A stretch of DNA of 64,000 bases from Scalesia atractyloides (lineage: Eukaryota > Streptophyta > Magnoliopsida > Asterales > Asteraceae). This document shows, piece after piece, positions 10,691 to 22,810 of the stretch. How positions within the stretch are numbered: position 1 is the first letter of the stretch; each line of letters begins with the position of its first letter. The DNA lies in contig CAMTDV010000003.1 of the NCBI GenBank assembly GCA_947069175.1, positions 82,003,978 to 82,067,977 of the forward strand, in the 5' to 3' direction. The notes beneath the pieces were generated by a model. It searched no databases. It saw nothing but the letters and a program-made list of their open reading frames with translations, and was not told where the DNA came from. Position numbers and translations under genes: made by a program.

Positions 10691-12409
10691 TGATGTTCTA
10701 AAAGTAGTTACTTAAAAACAAATCAAATTACCCTAATTCTAGACTCAAATTAAACTCTAGACTCCTAAACTACACTAAACTACTAACCGGCAGGTGGACC
10801 GATCAATTGTAGAACAACATTAAGCAAGTCCGAATTATCGAACCCACAAGACTCTCTAATTACTATGACCACTTAACTTAGACTCAGTTAAACACTTTGT
10901 ATATTTCAAAGAGGGGGTTTTTACTACTAATTCCAAATTATCAATTAAACTAAAACTACTAAATTGGAACAAACCAAACTATGAACTTTCTAGGAAATTG
11001 GGAATTAAATCAGGAATTACCGAACTAGTCACCTAGGTTGGATTTTTAGACTACTTCTCATTTGATTTAATAATAATTTATTAGGTTGAACGTTTTACCG
11101 GGATCTTGACATATTAAATTCTAGATTTACCGAACATGACCCCCGACCCTTCTTAGGAAGACACCTATGATAACCTATAACTATTATTTGTTTACCGGTT
11201 CTAAATATTTCTTTTCAGTTATCTTTTAATTTAGTAAAGTGTCTAATTAGTTATCTACTTCTCAATAATTAACCTAGACGAACTACAACTTCTAGTTTAG
11301 CTTAACTGACCTAATTGTGACAAGTAAATTAGATTTGAGAATTTCTCAAAACCTAAACCTAACAATTTATCTAATTAATTCAGCCAACTAATTGTTATTT
11401 CTCAATAACCAATTTAGGTATAATAACAAAACTGATTTTATATTTCATTCAACTGTTTTCCCGGTTTTATTGGCCAATTTTACCGACAACTTTCCGAATC
11501 CCTAAAGACACGAAAAGCAACACAAACCTATTCTATGGAAGACATCCACCTAGATTCATGTAAAACAACTAAACAATCACAACTCAATCAAAATCATGCA
11601 AACACACTAAACTAGAGAATTAAAGTTGTGAACTTTACCAATTAAACATTCAAACCAAAATTAAACTAAAATAAATCAAACTTTCATAAAATCCATCATC
11701 CAAACCTAGGTAACTGAATTAAATCTAGCCACGTAACATGTTTGAAAAACAAATCAAACAAGGTTTAGAACAAGAATGCATAATCAAGTAAACAAAGGAG
11801 TGCAAAGATCAAGAATGGTATGATAAAATCGTTAAAAGCTCCTGCCTCGAAACTCCTTGATCACCCGTACAATTCTTGCAGCCTAGATCTCATTCTTCTT
11901 GCTCAAAATCTCCAGAAAGATTGCTCCAAAAGCCCTAGATTCGTCCAAGTCGGTCCTAAGATGTGTTTAACTTCAATAATAACTCAATAAATAACAAAAC
12001 AAGTCCAAACACAACTCTGTTTCAAAACTTTCTGGATAAAACACCCTCTCACCGGCCGCAAGAGGGTTTAAAGCTACCGGTCGCGCCTCGCGACCGAGTC
12101 ATACATCTGGAGATAATTATCACCCTCTCGTGGCCCGCGAGAGGGATAAGACCTGCTGGTCGCGGACCGCCAGAGGGTTAAAAACCCATAATTGCATTTC
12201 GTTTCCTCTTTTTCGATCCAATCACATCCCGGCTTGGTTCTAATCACCATTTTAGCTCGTTTTTCCCATCCTTCCAACCGTTTTCACGAACTAAGACCTA
12301 CAAAACGCATTTGGATTAAAAGTAGATAAATTCTTGACAAACCGAAACGAAAACGTGCTAAAACTATACAAACTCTACATGATGAATTGATGTATTATTC
12401 AATACATCA
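10691..12409 (-). repeat. 5' LTR of Athila A (1719 bp)
   Basis: Plus-strand termini TGATGT...ACATCA are perfect 6-bp inverted ends. The whole unit aligns with 48531-50233, the LTR of copy B, from the first to the last base. It contains the CGCGAG-type palindrome block at about 12044-12180, some 300 bp from the U3 end. The flank outside (TGTCT...) is host sequence. Confidence 0.93.
12044..12180. repeat. CpG palindrome block in LTR of Athila A
   Basis: Successive inverted units of the types CTCTCRYGGSCCGCGAGAG and GGTCGCGCCTCGCGACC, separated by about 20-25 bp, in AT-rich LTR sequence. The matching block in copy B is at 49870-50000. Confidence 0.85.
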
Positions 12410-15041
12410 TGTCTTATAATTTCTGATAGTTTGATCTCTTATTAACATGATGATTGCTGCACTTTTAATGGTCAATCTCATTATTAATATGATCATCATT
12501 ACAATTTTCTCAATGATGCCCATGATTACAATGATCAATATATATTCACTTCATGAATCAGAGTAAAACCATACATTTTTTACGGTTTTTCATTATTTTC
12601 TCGAACATATAGATATACAATCGTTTCAAACCGTGCATACCCTTTAAATGATATTGCTACTTCAGGAGTATATTTGAGGTTTGACAAACAAAATTTGTTT
12701 TATCCGATTTTCTCTTATAAATGAAGTTCTCTTCGTATAACATCAATTGAGAAGTAACTATATGTCCGAGTCATATAGTATTTCTTTTATACTTGATAAT
12801 AAGATACAAGGAGTATGACACTTTGGGTGTCAAATCGAAGCATGTTTCTACTTTTTCATGAGAATGACAATAAACCACAACTTTGTTTAGTCGTTCTATT
12901 CGGTATTATCGATGCAATGAAGTGATAACATATAGAATACAATGTATAAATAGCAACAAATCATACAATACATGACCTTATAGCATGTCATCATATAAAA
13001 ACAACTTATAATGGGCGTTTATGAAATAAGAAACATTTTTATCACTAATAAGCAAACGCATATAATTTATGTAATAACTTATCATAGTATAACCAAACAC
13101 AAAGATATCTTATATATTTTGGACACTTAATTTGAAATTTAAACATATATCTCTTTCAAAATCTGAGATCATTTATTATTTGTATTTGAAAATTTTATTT
13201 GAAAATTTGAATACTGATGAATTACATAACGTACTCATTTTTTCTTCTCAAATATTGATATTTTAACAACTGATGACATCACATAAGCAATCTACACATT
13301 GTACATATGAAGCAATAGCAATGGTCACTAGTTTATACTAGCAATAGTAATAGTTAATATGCAAATAAATTGTTAAACATTATGGCATGGCATAATGAAT
13401 GAATAAGAGATACCGACATCGCTAGAAAGAGTTTCTCTAACAACAACTAATGATATCTAGCAATATTAATCTATTAGATGAATTTCTTATATGAAAACTT
13501 TGTTATAGCATTAACCCTAGTATAAATACCAAACGATATTTATATAATCATGTTATAATAATAATAGATTGCATTATAGATTGTATAGTTTATTTAAAAC
13601 TAAATCAATTGATGTTTATAAACAGAATATTAGTATCCAATGAGCACTACTCACATAACTCATTTATATCTAATTGTGTAAAGGTCTTTTGGCATGCTAT
13701 ATATTAAAAATGACTAGTGAAAACAATTAATTACGATCCACATTAATATTTTATTTTCTTTTAAGGCCAACAAGCAAGCAAATTCAGTTAAAGGAATAAA
13801 AGGTACTTCACCTGGGGTTTAACAGAAAAAGTGTATGTTCTTGATCGAGTATCTAGTCAAAGAAACTTTGCATATAACAAAAGGAGAAAATACTTACACT
13901 CGAATTCAATTAATTTTCAATCTTTTTCATATATATCACTCGATTCATGAACACCAATAAATATAAAAGTTAAAATAACAATGGTTATAGTAAAATCAAA
14001 TAAAACTACATTGTTAAAGATGATTATAGTATATATTGTTAAAGATGATTATAGTATATGTGAAAATCTTTTTTCATGATTCATATTAATAACATTAAGC
14101 ATATTTGGACATATTAAGAATTTTTAACTTGTATATTCACAAATAATATTAATATAATGACTCTATCCAAATCATTTAAAACAATAAATATTAAAATCAT
14201 AGTGTGCAACTTTGATAACCGTATGTGAATCTTCAAATTTATATAATATTCTAGAAATTCATTTACCATCATAAATATTTAAACTAATCATAACAAATCT
14301 CTAAACGGCCTAAAATGAAATATTATGTCAAACAAGAATAAATTATAAAAAAATCATATGTCATTCGTCTGAATAAATAGGTTTGATTCGTGGGACACCA
14401 CACCACATGAAGTATAACTCAAATCAAATTATGATTTTATTTTTAACCACTAGAGTAGACAAATCCATTGAGTTTTAATTTATAGACACTACCTTATTTC
14501 GTTTATTATTTACCTTTTTATATGTCGTCGGAGATATACATATAAAAATCCAATAAAAAATTTCAAATAGTGACATGCACATGATTAATATATCATAATC
14601 TAAGATGATTTTATAAGGTTACCTTTTTTCTCTAATAAGGGACCTTTTGTAAGGTGTGGATGACACATCATCTAGAAAAAGTGACCACCGTGTTTACAAT
14701 CCTTAAAGGCGATTCGGGTTCGTGTGATGTCGCTGGAGGCTAAAAAACAAGACTTTTAGAAAAAGCACCTTCGTGCTGAACCCTATTAGCAACTAACATA
14801 CAACAAATAAGAACAAGGATAAAGAGATATATAGAATGTATGCTTTTTATTCATTGAGTTGTAAATACAAAGAAAATGAAAAGATGGTAATTAGAATGTG
14901 AATAGTCACCATAATATAGTTTATTTATAACAATGTTAAGTTTTTAAATCAATACATTTTATGATTAATTCTTAGTCATAAGTTATATGACTACTGAAAG
15001 TTGAAACAATGAATTGCAAAGATTTAGGCTTTAGTTTTAAC
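12410..15041. other. AT-rich intergenic DNA, no gene seen
   Basis: No credible ORF or recognisable element. It includes a perfect 25-bp tandem duplication (14010-14034 and 14035-14059). A moderately conserved-looking stretch at 14640-14800 contains GTTTACAATCC and GCACCTTCGTGCTGAACCC, which I could not identify. Confidence 0.6.
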
Positions 15042-15590
15042 TAGAGGTACACAAATCGAGTATTTTTAATAACCGATTCTGACTATGGAATTAGTTTTGG
15101 TTTCTTGTTTTAAGGATTAGAACTGGTTATTATTATAACCGGTTCCGGTTCTGGTTATTTGACCAAAAGATCATACTCTATGTACCATGTGCCGAGTAGG
15201 GTTCGGTTTCAGTTATTAAGAAATCGGGTACTAAAATTCCATATTTTCGGGTTTTATATTTTCATATTTTTTAATACTTAATGCGTTCTTATTACCGAAT
15301 TTTCTCATATTTTTATTTATTATTATTAAATATGCATTATATAATTTTTTTTTTTATTATTAAATTTTGTTTATTATTATTAAATATACATTGTTTGATT
15401 TCGGATATTAATCGGGTATGATGATTCTGGTTTTGGTTCCAAGTATTGAGATCAAAATGCATACCCTATCCATACCCTATGAGTAAGGTCGGTTTCAGTT
15501 TTGAATACAGAATAACCAGGTATTAAAAAAACCGGTTCCAGGTTTTTTTTCCCGGATCTGATTTCAGATACGGTTTTTTGTGCACCTCTA
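15042..15590. mobile_element. hAT-like miniature element (549 bp)
   Basis: Inverted ends TAGAGGTACACAAA... and ...TTTTTTGTGCACCTCTA. The flanks GTTTTAAC (15034-15041) and ATTTTAAT (15591-15598) look like a degraded 8-bp target duplication (6 of 8 match). The interior is rich in variants of GGTTCGGTT/AACCGGTT. There is no transposase, so it is nonautonomous. Confidence 0.72.
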
Positions 15591-16872
15591 ATTTTAATCG
15601 ATCAACACCAGGCTTACAAGGGCTTAAATTTGCTAAGCGCCAAGCTTTGGGTCATAGTGGGTTAGGTTATGGACTAAAACCAAATTGATATTGATTCATC
15701 ACATCTGAAAAGTAATAATTTTGTCTTTTGTGTTTTGGTGTTTTTTAGCTTTAGGGTTTTTTTCATTTTTGTTTTACAAATTTAGTTTTTCTTTTTTATA
15801 ATTGGTCATAAAAAGTTAAACAAGTTTAGTTTCTTATTAGTTTTTGTTTTATCTTTTTTATGAATTTGATTGTTCTTCAGTTGCTACTTAGCACAATGTT
15901 TGATGGTTACATTTGATCCTTTAATTATTTTTTGTTTGGTTGCTATTTTGCAAAGTGTTTGATAGGTTTTACGTTACATGAGCCCATTGGTGTTAAAAAT
16001 TCATGTTTTTGTTTCATGTTTTATCTATGTTTTGGTTTTAGTTGTTGTCCGATTGCTAATTAGTAAGATTTTATGCCCTGACCCCACAACGCTAGTTATA
16101 TGGTTCTACATCACCCACCCTGCAACACAGGGGTTTTAAGACTAGTTTACATCAATCTTTCAATTTTTTTTCATAACTAATGGGTTTCGATTATAAATGT
16201 TTCAGTTATTTTGGTTATTAAAAAATTGGTTTTCTTAGCTATATACATGGATGGATTTAAACTAATCTAATATAATAAATCCTACTATATCTTTCTTAAT
16301 TAAAATATTAGTAACTCTTTTAATTTATAAAGAAAAATAACTGGCTAGTGACAACTGATATCTGATCTATAAAATATTTTCTGACAAGTAACAAATTATA
16401 TATAAATAATGTTGATTATGTTCGGTTAATTAGGTTTGCATACAAAATAACCATAACTGAACCATAAAAGTAAATTATCAATAAAAAATCATAATCGAAC
16501 CACTGATTTCTCAAACGACTTGATTGTTTTAATTACGAAGTTATTCAATTTTTCTGTCTAGAATCTTTAACGGCTCCACCATCATGATTCCTTGATGTGA
16601 TCAACAATTAGCATCCGTCTTCTTCTTCTTAATACACATGTTCTACTATATATCAAATACCATTTTTAAATAATACTTTTTATACCTAAATATCATCTTC
16701 CTTTCCATTTGTAATAACTATTAAGCGGTAATTAGTACTTTTACAAACATGATAACACACACCTATAACACACCGTACATGTTATCTCAAGAAAGACTTG
16801 AAACTTCAACTTCACAAGAAATAAAAATATTAAAAAAAATCTTAATACCAGCCTAAAGCCCTTTGGTACTAG
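15591..16872. other. AT-rich intergenic DNA, no gene seen
   Basis: T-rich and AT-rich sequence with no coding potential. Nothing beyond low-complexity T runs near 15720-16060 was recognised. Confidence 0.6.
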
Positions 16873-17056
16873 TAGTGGCGAATCTTGAGATTTTCGACCG
16901 GGGGTCGAAAACGTATATACCCAAAAATTTCTATAAGACCGTGGGGTAAAAAACGTATATACCCAAAAGTTTCTATACGAAAGCTACATACTCTCCACGA
17001 GCTAAAAATTCGAAGGGTCGGCCGCCCCCTCCCGCTCTATAAACGCTGCACCACTG
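16873..17056. mobile_element. hAT miniature element (184 bp) with 8-bp target duplication
   Basis: The ends TAGTGGCG... and ...GCACCACTG are imperfect inverted repeats of the CAGTGGCGG-type hAT terminus. The flanks are identical 8-mers, GGTACTAG (16865-16872 and 17057-17064). The interior carries two copies of an AAACGTATATACCCAAAA motif. Confidence 0.85.
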
Positions 17057-17815
17057 GGTACTAGTAATAGTGCAATCCTGTGATAGAATCTTAAAAACCA
17101 GTTAATATATATTTGATGACTTTTATTAACAAATAAAGTTATCTTCAAGTTTCTTTGTCGTTTTAGAAGAACACAAAGAGTTAATTTACCTTTAATGAGC
17201 ATGTCTATTTCATATGTGTTGGATAGTGCTTTAAACGGGCAAGGCAGCTTATTTATAGAGCATGTGCAGCTGCCTTTAAGTGGGCCTACACAACAATTTC
17301 TTTTAGATGCATACACAATAATGTAATCTTTGCTAAATCCTCAAAAACAATTATAAAATCTGAAAATAAATAAAACAATTATAATCATATATAATTCGTG
17401 GAAGTAAGTTGACGCACCATAGGTTTTGGGAAAAGTGTATGTGTTTCGAGTGTTGCCAAATCAAGTACACGTGGTAACAAATAATTTAACGACTTTTTGA
17501 CTGCATTACGGATTATATTTGAATAACCAAATAAAAAATATATTCATTGGGATAGCGGCGGACCTACCATGATGGCTCAACTTTTCGCCGGAGTATAATT
17601 TTTTTTTTTTGATATTTTTATCGTTTTTTGGATTTCGCTACTTTTGAAAAACAAATATGTTACCCCTCTCCTCTAGCAGTGAGGAGGCAAGAACGAAAAT
17701 AATAAATGAAAATTTTTACCACCAACTGTGGCGACGACGAGCACGAGGAACTATTTGCAGAGATGTAAATACAAAGGAGATTGAAGTTAAAAATATAATA
17801 AAATATATGCCTTGG
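17057..17815. other. Intergenic DNA, no gene seen
   Basis: No supported gene. The stretch at 17550-17700 (GGCGGACCTACCATGATGG onward) has the look of a degraded transposon end, but boundaries could not be set. Confidence 0.5.
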
Positions 17816-19049
17816 TGTCACACCCCGGATTTCCAACCCAAATCCCGGTGGACCCGGGTTGGAAGTATTGTGATGTCAGTTGATATCATCATAGTCAATT
17901 AAACACGGCAAAACGGAAGTCTTGGAGTAAAATTACTATTACAAACCGAATGTTCAAAATAAAATAATATACAGGCTCGTAATAGAAGATCCACAGACGG
18001 ATCATTAAAATGTACAAGAAAGAATATAAAACAGACTTTAGGGCAGATCTAAGGATTTGCAAGATCCTCTTATTCACTGCCGAGCAGCTCCCGGCCGATT
18101 TCGTATTGTACCTGCAGTTTAGTCTTTGAACGATACGTCAGCTTTCGCTGTTAAATACACCCAACTGACTCATTTTGAAAACTTTAAAATGATTTTTAAA
18201 TGCAAAACGGCACAAAATCTTTTATTAATTTGGGAAGTTGACTTTGCAACCTTATATCAGATTCACATGTTTGTCAATACATACATGGCCTAGTACAGAA
18301 ACCGAGACATGATTAAATACACACCACTTAGAACTCACGAATGAGTTATCCCCAACGTCTTGGGTAATTTGCATATGAGCGTCTATCAGGTGTATGCCTA
18401 CACCCCGCGCTAAGGTCGTGGCCAATAACTAATGTATTGAGCCGAGGATATCCAGGACACGGTAATTTAACCCCCGATGTTTAAGTTATCAAACAAAACT
18501 GATTAAAACGGGATATGCGGGTTTACTAGCCACAAACGGGCATTCGATTGACCCCATTTCAGACCAAGCGGTAATAGTTTATCGTATCCCAAGCCCATAT
18601 AGGGAAAATAAGTCGAGAGTATTTACCTGAGCTAGTCTTTTTTTAATTTTTAATAACTCGACCGTATACAAAAGTACCAACTGCAGATAGCATTTACCGG
18701 CAAGGCTCTAGTCTGGATTAGGGCATAAGCTAACCAATTAAATACTATCGGTCTTTATTTAAGTCATAGACTTAAACCGAGTAGTGTACATGATCAAGAG
18801 GTATAACACTTGATTAAACGACGATCGGATAGAATGTAGTTTAAACCCGACAAGTACTTTGACTTGCATATTATGGGTAAACAATTAACATTCTGGATTT
18901 TGAGATTAAAATGATAAGGTTAAACCCGTTTTGGTTAAATTCCGTAAACTAGTTACACATACTTAACCGTACGCATATTAGCGATATCGGGTAACCGGAT
19001 AAGTCATGGACAAGTTCTATATGCCATTATATTTTAAATAAGTTAAAAC

Positions 19050-19870
19050 ATCAGTAGGATATCAACTTATATGCCCGTTAAGATTTTAAAACGAAACTAT
19101 GCCTCATAAGGAGATTTCGGTAATTATATATCGTATAAAAGAAACTTGAACATATTTTAAATTTATAATCATGAGTATTCTGGAAAATATATTATTTATG
19201 ATATAATATCAGTAGGATATCAATTATATGTGTATTTTATCTTTTATGACCAAACTATGCTCCGAAGGGGCATTTTTTTCATTTTACACATAGTTTATAG
19301 ATTATTTGGGATTCTGAGTTTATAACATGTACCTACTGTAAATATATTTAAAAAATAAGTTTTAAAATCAGTAGTTATCAAGTCTTGGTCAGTAATATGG
19401 TTTAAAACTATACTATGCGCCGAAACGGCGCTTATGTCGTAAAATGACGTCTTTAAGCGATGTTTACGAAAACTGATGTTAAGGTCAGATTAAAATGTTT
19501 AAGTATGTTATTTAATATAACATATCAGTAGGTAAATGATTTACCTTGAAAAGATTGATTAAAATCATTTTATGAGCCACAAGGGCTAAAACCGTCATTT
19601 ATCGACATAGTTTAAGGACTTGCTTGAAAACTCAGTTTATAACTTAGTAATATCCCAAACAATCCTACTTATGATATTACATCAGTAGAAACTCATTTTC
19701 AAGTTCAATACCATTTAAAACCTTGTTTTATACAAAAAGGGCATTTTAGTCAAGCATGGCATAATTATGGAACTTGCACATAAACTTGGATGTCGATTAT
19801 GATCATGTAATATAACCTCAGAGGGTTATGCTACATTGCATTACGATCATAATGTGACCTTAATTCAGAA
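19050..19870. repeat. ~158-bp-period degenerate tandem array inside LTR F
   Basis: ATCAGTAG-type landmarks recur at about 19052, 19210, 19369, 19526 and 19682. Each is followed at a similar offset by an ACTATGCNCCNNAAGGGCAT-type phrase. The steps are 158, 159, 157 and 156 bp. The same landmarks are found in LTR G at about 45231-46040. Confidence 0.75.
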
Positions 19871-21002
19871 GTTAACTAATCTAAGTGGGTCAGAATCGAA
19901 AGTCAAAGTAGAAGTCAAACTTTGCGACTTTCGGTTGCGAACCGACTCTAGGACTAAAATTGACGGATCGAACATGTTCCCACGTGTTCTAATAATTATT
20001 ACCCACTTGTTTAAGTGTCAAAAACATGTTTATAACATACATAAACTCAGATTATGATTTTATGAAATCTGACCCCTTTGACTTTTTAAAACATTAACTT
20101 TGACCCGTCAATTGACCTAGTAAACGTGATCCTTAGGAGGTGCCCCTTTAAGGGGTTAATACCTTCCTAGTTACGATCACTTAGCCATGTTCATTTCGAA
20201 CAATGGCTGGACCATAATGGTCTTAACCGAAAGTCAAGGCATTTGTCGAAAATGCTTGCCTTTTGACTATTAAAAGCCTATAAAAAGAAAAGAGCAGAGA
20301 TGGAGCACTTACAAGTGATCCACGGGAAACTTAGAACTCAAAGAGAAGCTCCCAAATGGTCAAGAACTTCCAAGAGTGTAATAGAGAGGAGAAGAAGTGA
20401 ATGAGCAAAGAATGAGGTGAACTAGTGGGCTATTTATAGTGCAAGGAGGTATGTGAAGATGAAGCCAGGTGTTAGAGGTGTTCTAGGATCATCACAAGTG
20501 TCTAGCAAGATGTCAAGAGCTGCAAGAGTGTGGCAATTTGCAGGAGAGGTGGCATCTTGACAGAATTTTGGGGTTTTGACACTTTTAGTCCCTCAAATTT
20601 AGTTTTGTGGATTGTCATGAATTGTCCCTTGACTTATATCCAATGACATAATGATACAACTTGGTCTTTTCGTTCAACACGAGATATATTGAAGAATAGT
20701 ACGAACAACCGAACGTTAACGAGTGTCACACTAGGTGTTCTTACGACTTATATGTGTTTACTAGCTTAAATGCGAAAGATATGAACAGTTATGGTTTCAT
20801 GGGTTAAATTACCCAAACTAGTAAACTTAAAGGTTTGGTGAAGAAGCGAAATACTCAATGATGGTAAATCAAGAGATATCATGTCAACCGGAAGTTGTTC
20901 GTATCGAGAAATAACTTGTTTAAACAAGTAATACGGAACACATGTAGTCTAGGGGCCTCTCGGTAATTAGCTGAAAGTTAAAATGGTGAAAATCAAAGGC
21001 TT

Positions 21003-21090
21003 CAGACGCCTGCCGTAGGCTATGGTCACTAGACCGTAGCTTACGGTCAGTATAAAATCAAAACAGCAAGAATAAACCGTAGGTTACGGT
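21003..21090. repeat. CCGTAGCTTACGG-type palindrome block in LTR F
   Basis: Units CCGTAGGCTATGG, ACCGTAGCTTACGGT and ACCGTAGGTTACGGT lie upstream (minus strand) of the TATA-like motif. Confidence 0.75.
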
Positions 21091-21210
21091 TATTTTTATG
21101 AATTTTTGAGTTTTTTGAACATGTTTGAGTGGCTAGCTCATTAAGGTATGATCCGAGGGATTGCACACGTATCGGTTTTTTACCGAACACGAATTTTACG
21201 AGGTGTTACA

Positions 21211-21850
21211 CTTGGGGTTAACAATAAGCCTTTAAAATCAATTTGTATGACACAAGTTTTAATTTTTTTACTATTTTCAATTTCATTTTTAAGGTGGAAA
21301 TGGAAGGTTGAAAAGTGAAAATCAAATGTATATTTTGAAAATTTCTCGAACATATAAGTGGTAATTTTATTAGTATGAAAAGAAATTTGCAAATAAGTTT
21401 GAAACATTTTTTTTAACATTTTAGTTATGACTTATTCGATTCAGTGTTACAATTTATTTAGGTTTTTTATTCAATAAGTTTATTATATGTATTATTTTAT
21501 TACTTCATCATTGTATATAATTAATTTTTAATTTGTGTTTAGTTTTCTGTCTTTTAAAAAATATATAATATTATATTTTTGAGTTATTATTACATCAATT
21601 GGTGAAAAGTAATTGATGTAAACTAATAATTGTGACCCTCTACTTGTAAAAGTTTGATTACTAAACATAATTAACAGAGAAAAACATATCAGTATTTTTT
21701 TAATCTTCAAGTTAGTGTTCTTTCAATAATAATATTCTCACAAAAACATGTTCCATCCCCATTATCATTTGTAAATATTCATGTTCAATCGCAACAGTTG
21801 TTAATAGAAACCATAAGGCTTTTATCCGGTAGATCAAAACGAGTAAATAG
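21211..21850. other. AT-rich intergenic DNA, no gene seen
   Basis: Includes the CTTGG target duplication of LTR F at its left edge. Nothing else was recognised. Confidence 0.6.
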
Positions 21851-22810
21851 ATAGTAATGTTACCTTAGATCGATGCTCGATTAAGAACTGGTGTGGCTTG
21901 ATCGATATTGGCGATCTTCGGCAGAGTGACTGGCGACGCTTAACTTGACAACAGAGAGCGATATTTTAGTGTACGAACATGATGGTATGTGATTGTGTGC
22001 TAGAAAACGAGTAGAGCATTATTTGCATAATTTCGGCCAAAGATTTGACCTCGATTAGGAAGGATTTGACAGTTATAAACACGTAGAATGGGACAATTAA
22101 GTAGCATTTAAATAACATATATTTTAGGGTTTCAAAAATCGGGCTGTATGAAGTATGGTAAAAAAAATTAAACGTTACCCCTAAAATCTTGGTCTAGATC
22201 CGCCACTGCATTGAGAATGGCCTAATGATGTTGGTGAATTGGATAAAATGTAAGATAGATGAAAGTAATGGGTTAAATCTCTATTGTATATAAGTTTAGC
22301 TATTTAAAAAAATGTAAATAGTATAAATTATCATCTAAACACATATACATTTAAATTATATAAAATGTTAAAAGGACCTTTTTCTACTGATAACAAGTTA
22401 CTGGATAAAACTTTGTATTTTCAAATGGTAATAGTTCAATCCTTTTATTAAAAAGAAAAAAAGTGTAGCTTAACAGTAGATTTGTCGTTATACATGAAAA
22501 ATGTAGAGGTGATTAAGGAAATATACATCAGTATGCCTATTTTTAATTGCTTAAATTATATTAAATCTGTTTTTGGTGGGCCTCGAACCCTTGACCTCAA
22601 AGGGAGCAACACCTACCTATCGGGAGCAAAGCGGACAATATTGGTAGTATGAGAGGCTGGATGTTACAAATGATATTAAAGCACTTTTGTGCCGTTCGGG
22701 ATGGTGGGGGCAAAACTCATCAAGGAAGATGAGTCTCTTAGGGGGTGATTGTAGCGATATCAGAAAGAATAACATAGACCACCGTAACACCCTAGGCAAA
22801 TCCCACATTG
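21851..22810. repeat. Direct repeat X, left copy (960 bp)
   Basis: Nearly identical to 27445-28387. It contains a hAT-like 3' end (GATCCGCCACTG), then an LTR-end-like ATGTTACA at about 22661-22668, followed by AATGATATTAAAGCA, a decayed initiator-Met primer site. It ends with the first ~27 bp of a Cassandra-like LTR (GTAACACCCTAGG...CACATTG), where it joins reverse transcriptase sequence in the middle of a domain. Confidence 0.85.

Larger units (their letters stand above)
1..12409 (-). mobile_element. Athila-lineage LTR retrotransposon A (3' end off the window)
   Basis: Ty3/gypsy element read on the minus strand. In transcription order the window holds the 5' LTR (10691-12409), primer binding site, gag, protease, reverse transcriptase/RNase H, integrase and a third ORF. 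Position 1 corresponds to about 50634 of copy B, so the left (3') LTR ends some 400 bp outside the window. The RT and IN sequences match Athila style (RT opening MCIDYRKLND, catalytic FMDD, integrase GIDFMG). The copy is decayed by stops, small deletions and a 1178-bp solo LTR. The target duplication cannot be checked because one end is missing. Confidence 0.93.
17816..21210 (-). mobile_element. Giant solo LTR F (3395 bp)
   Basis: Termini TGTCACACC... and ...GGTGTTACA, flanked by perfect 5-bp duplications CTTGG (17811-17815 and 21211-21215). A second copy of the family lies at 44004-47392 and aligns along most of its length. A TATA-like ACTATAAATA on the minus strand (20440-20431) gives minus orientation. 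There is no coding capacity. It contains a ~158-bp-period degenerate array (about 19050-19870) and a palindrome block (about 21003-21090). Confidence 0.92.

Noticed and set aside
17002..17316. 104-aa minus-strand ORF
   Set aside because: Its N- or C-terminal part overlaps the hAT miniature element; no family resemblance.
17657..17902. 81-aa ORF at the left edge of LTR F
   Set aside because: Crosses the LTR boundary and target duplication, so it cannot be a pre-existing gene.
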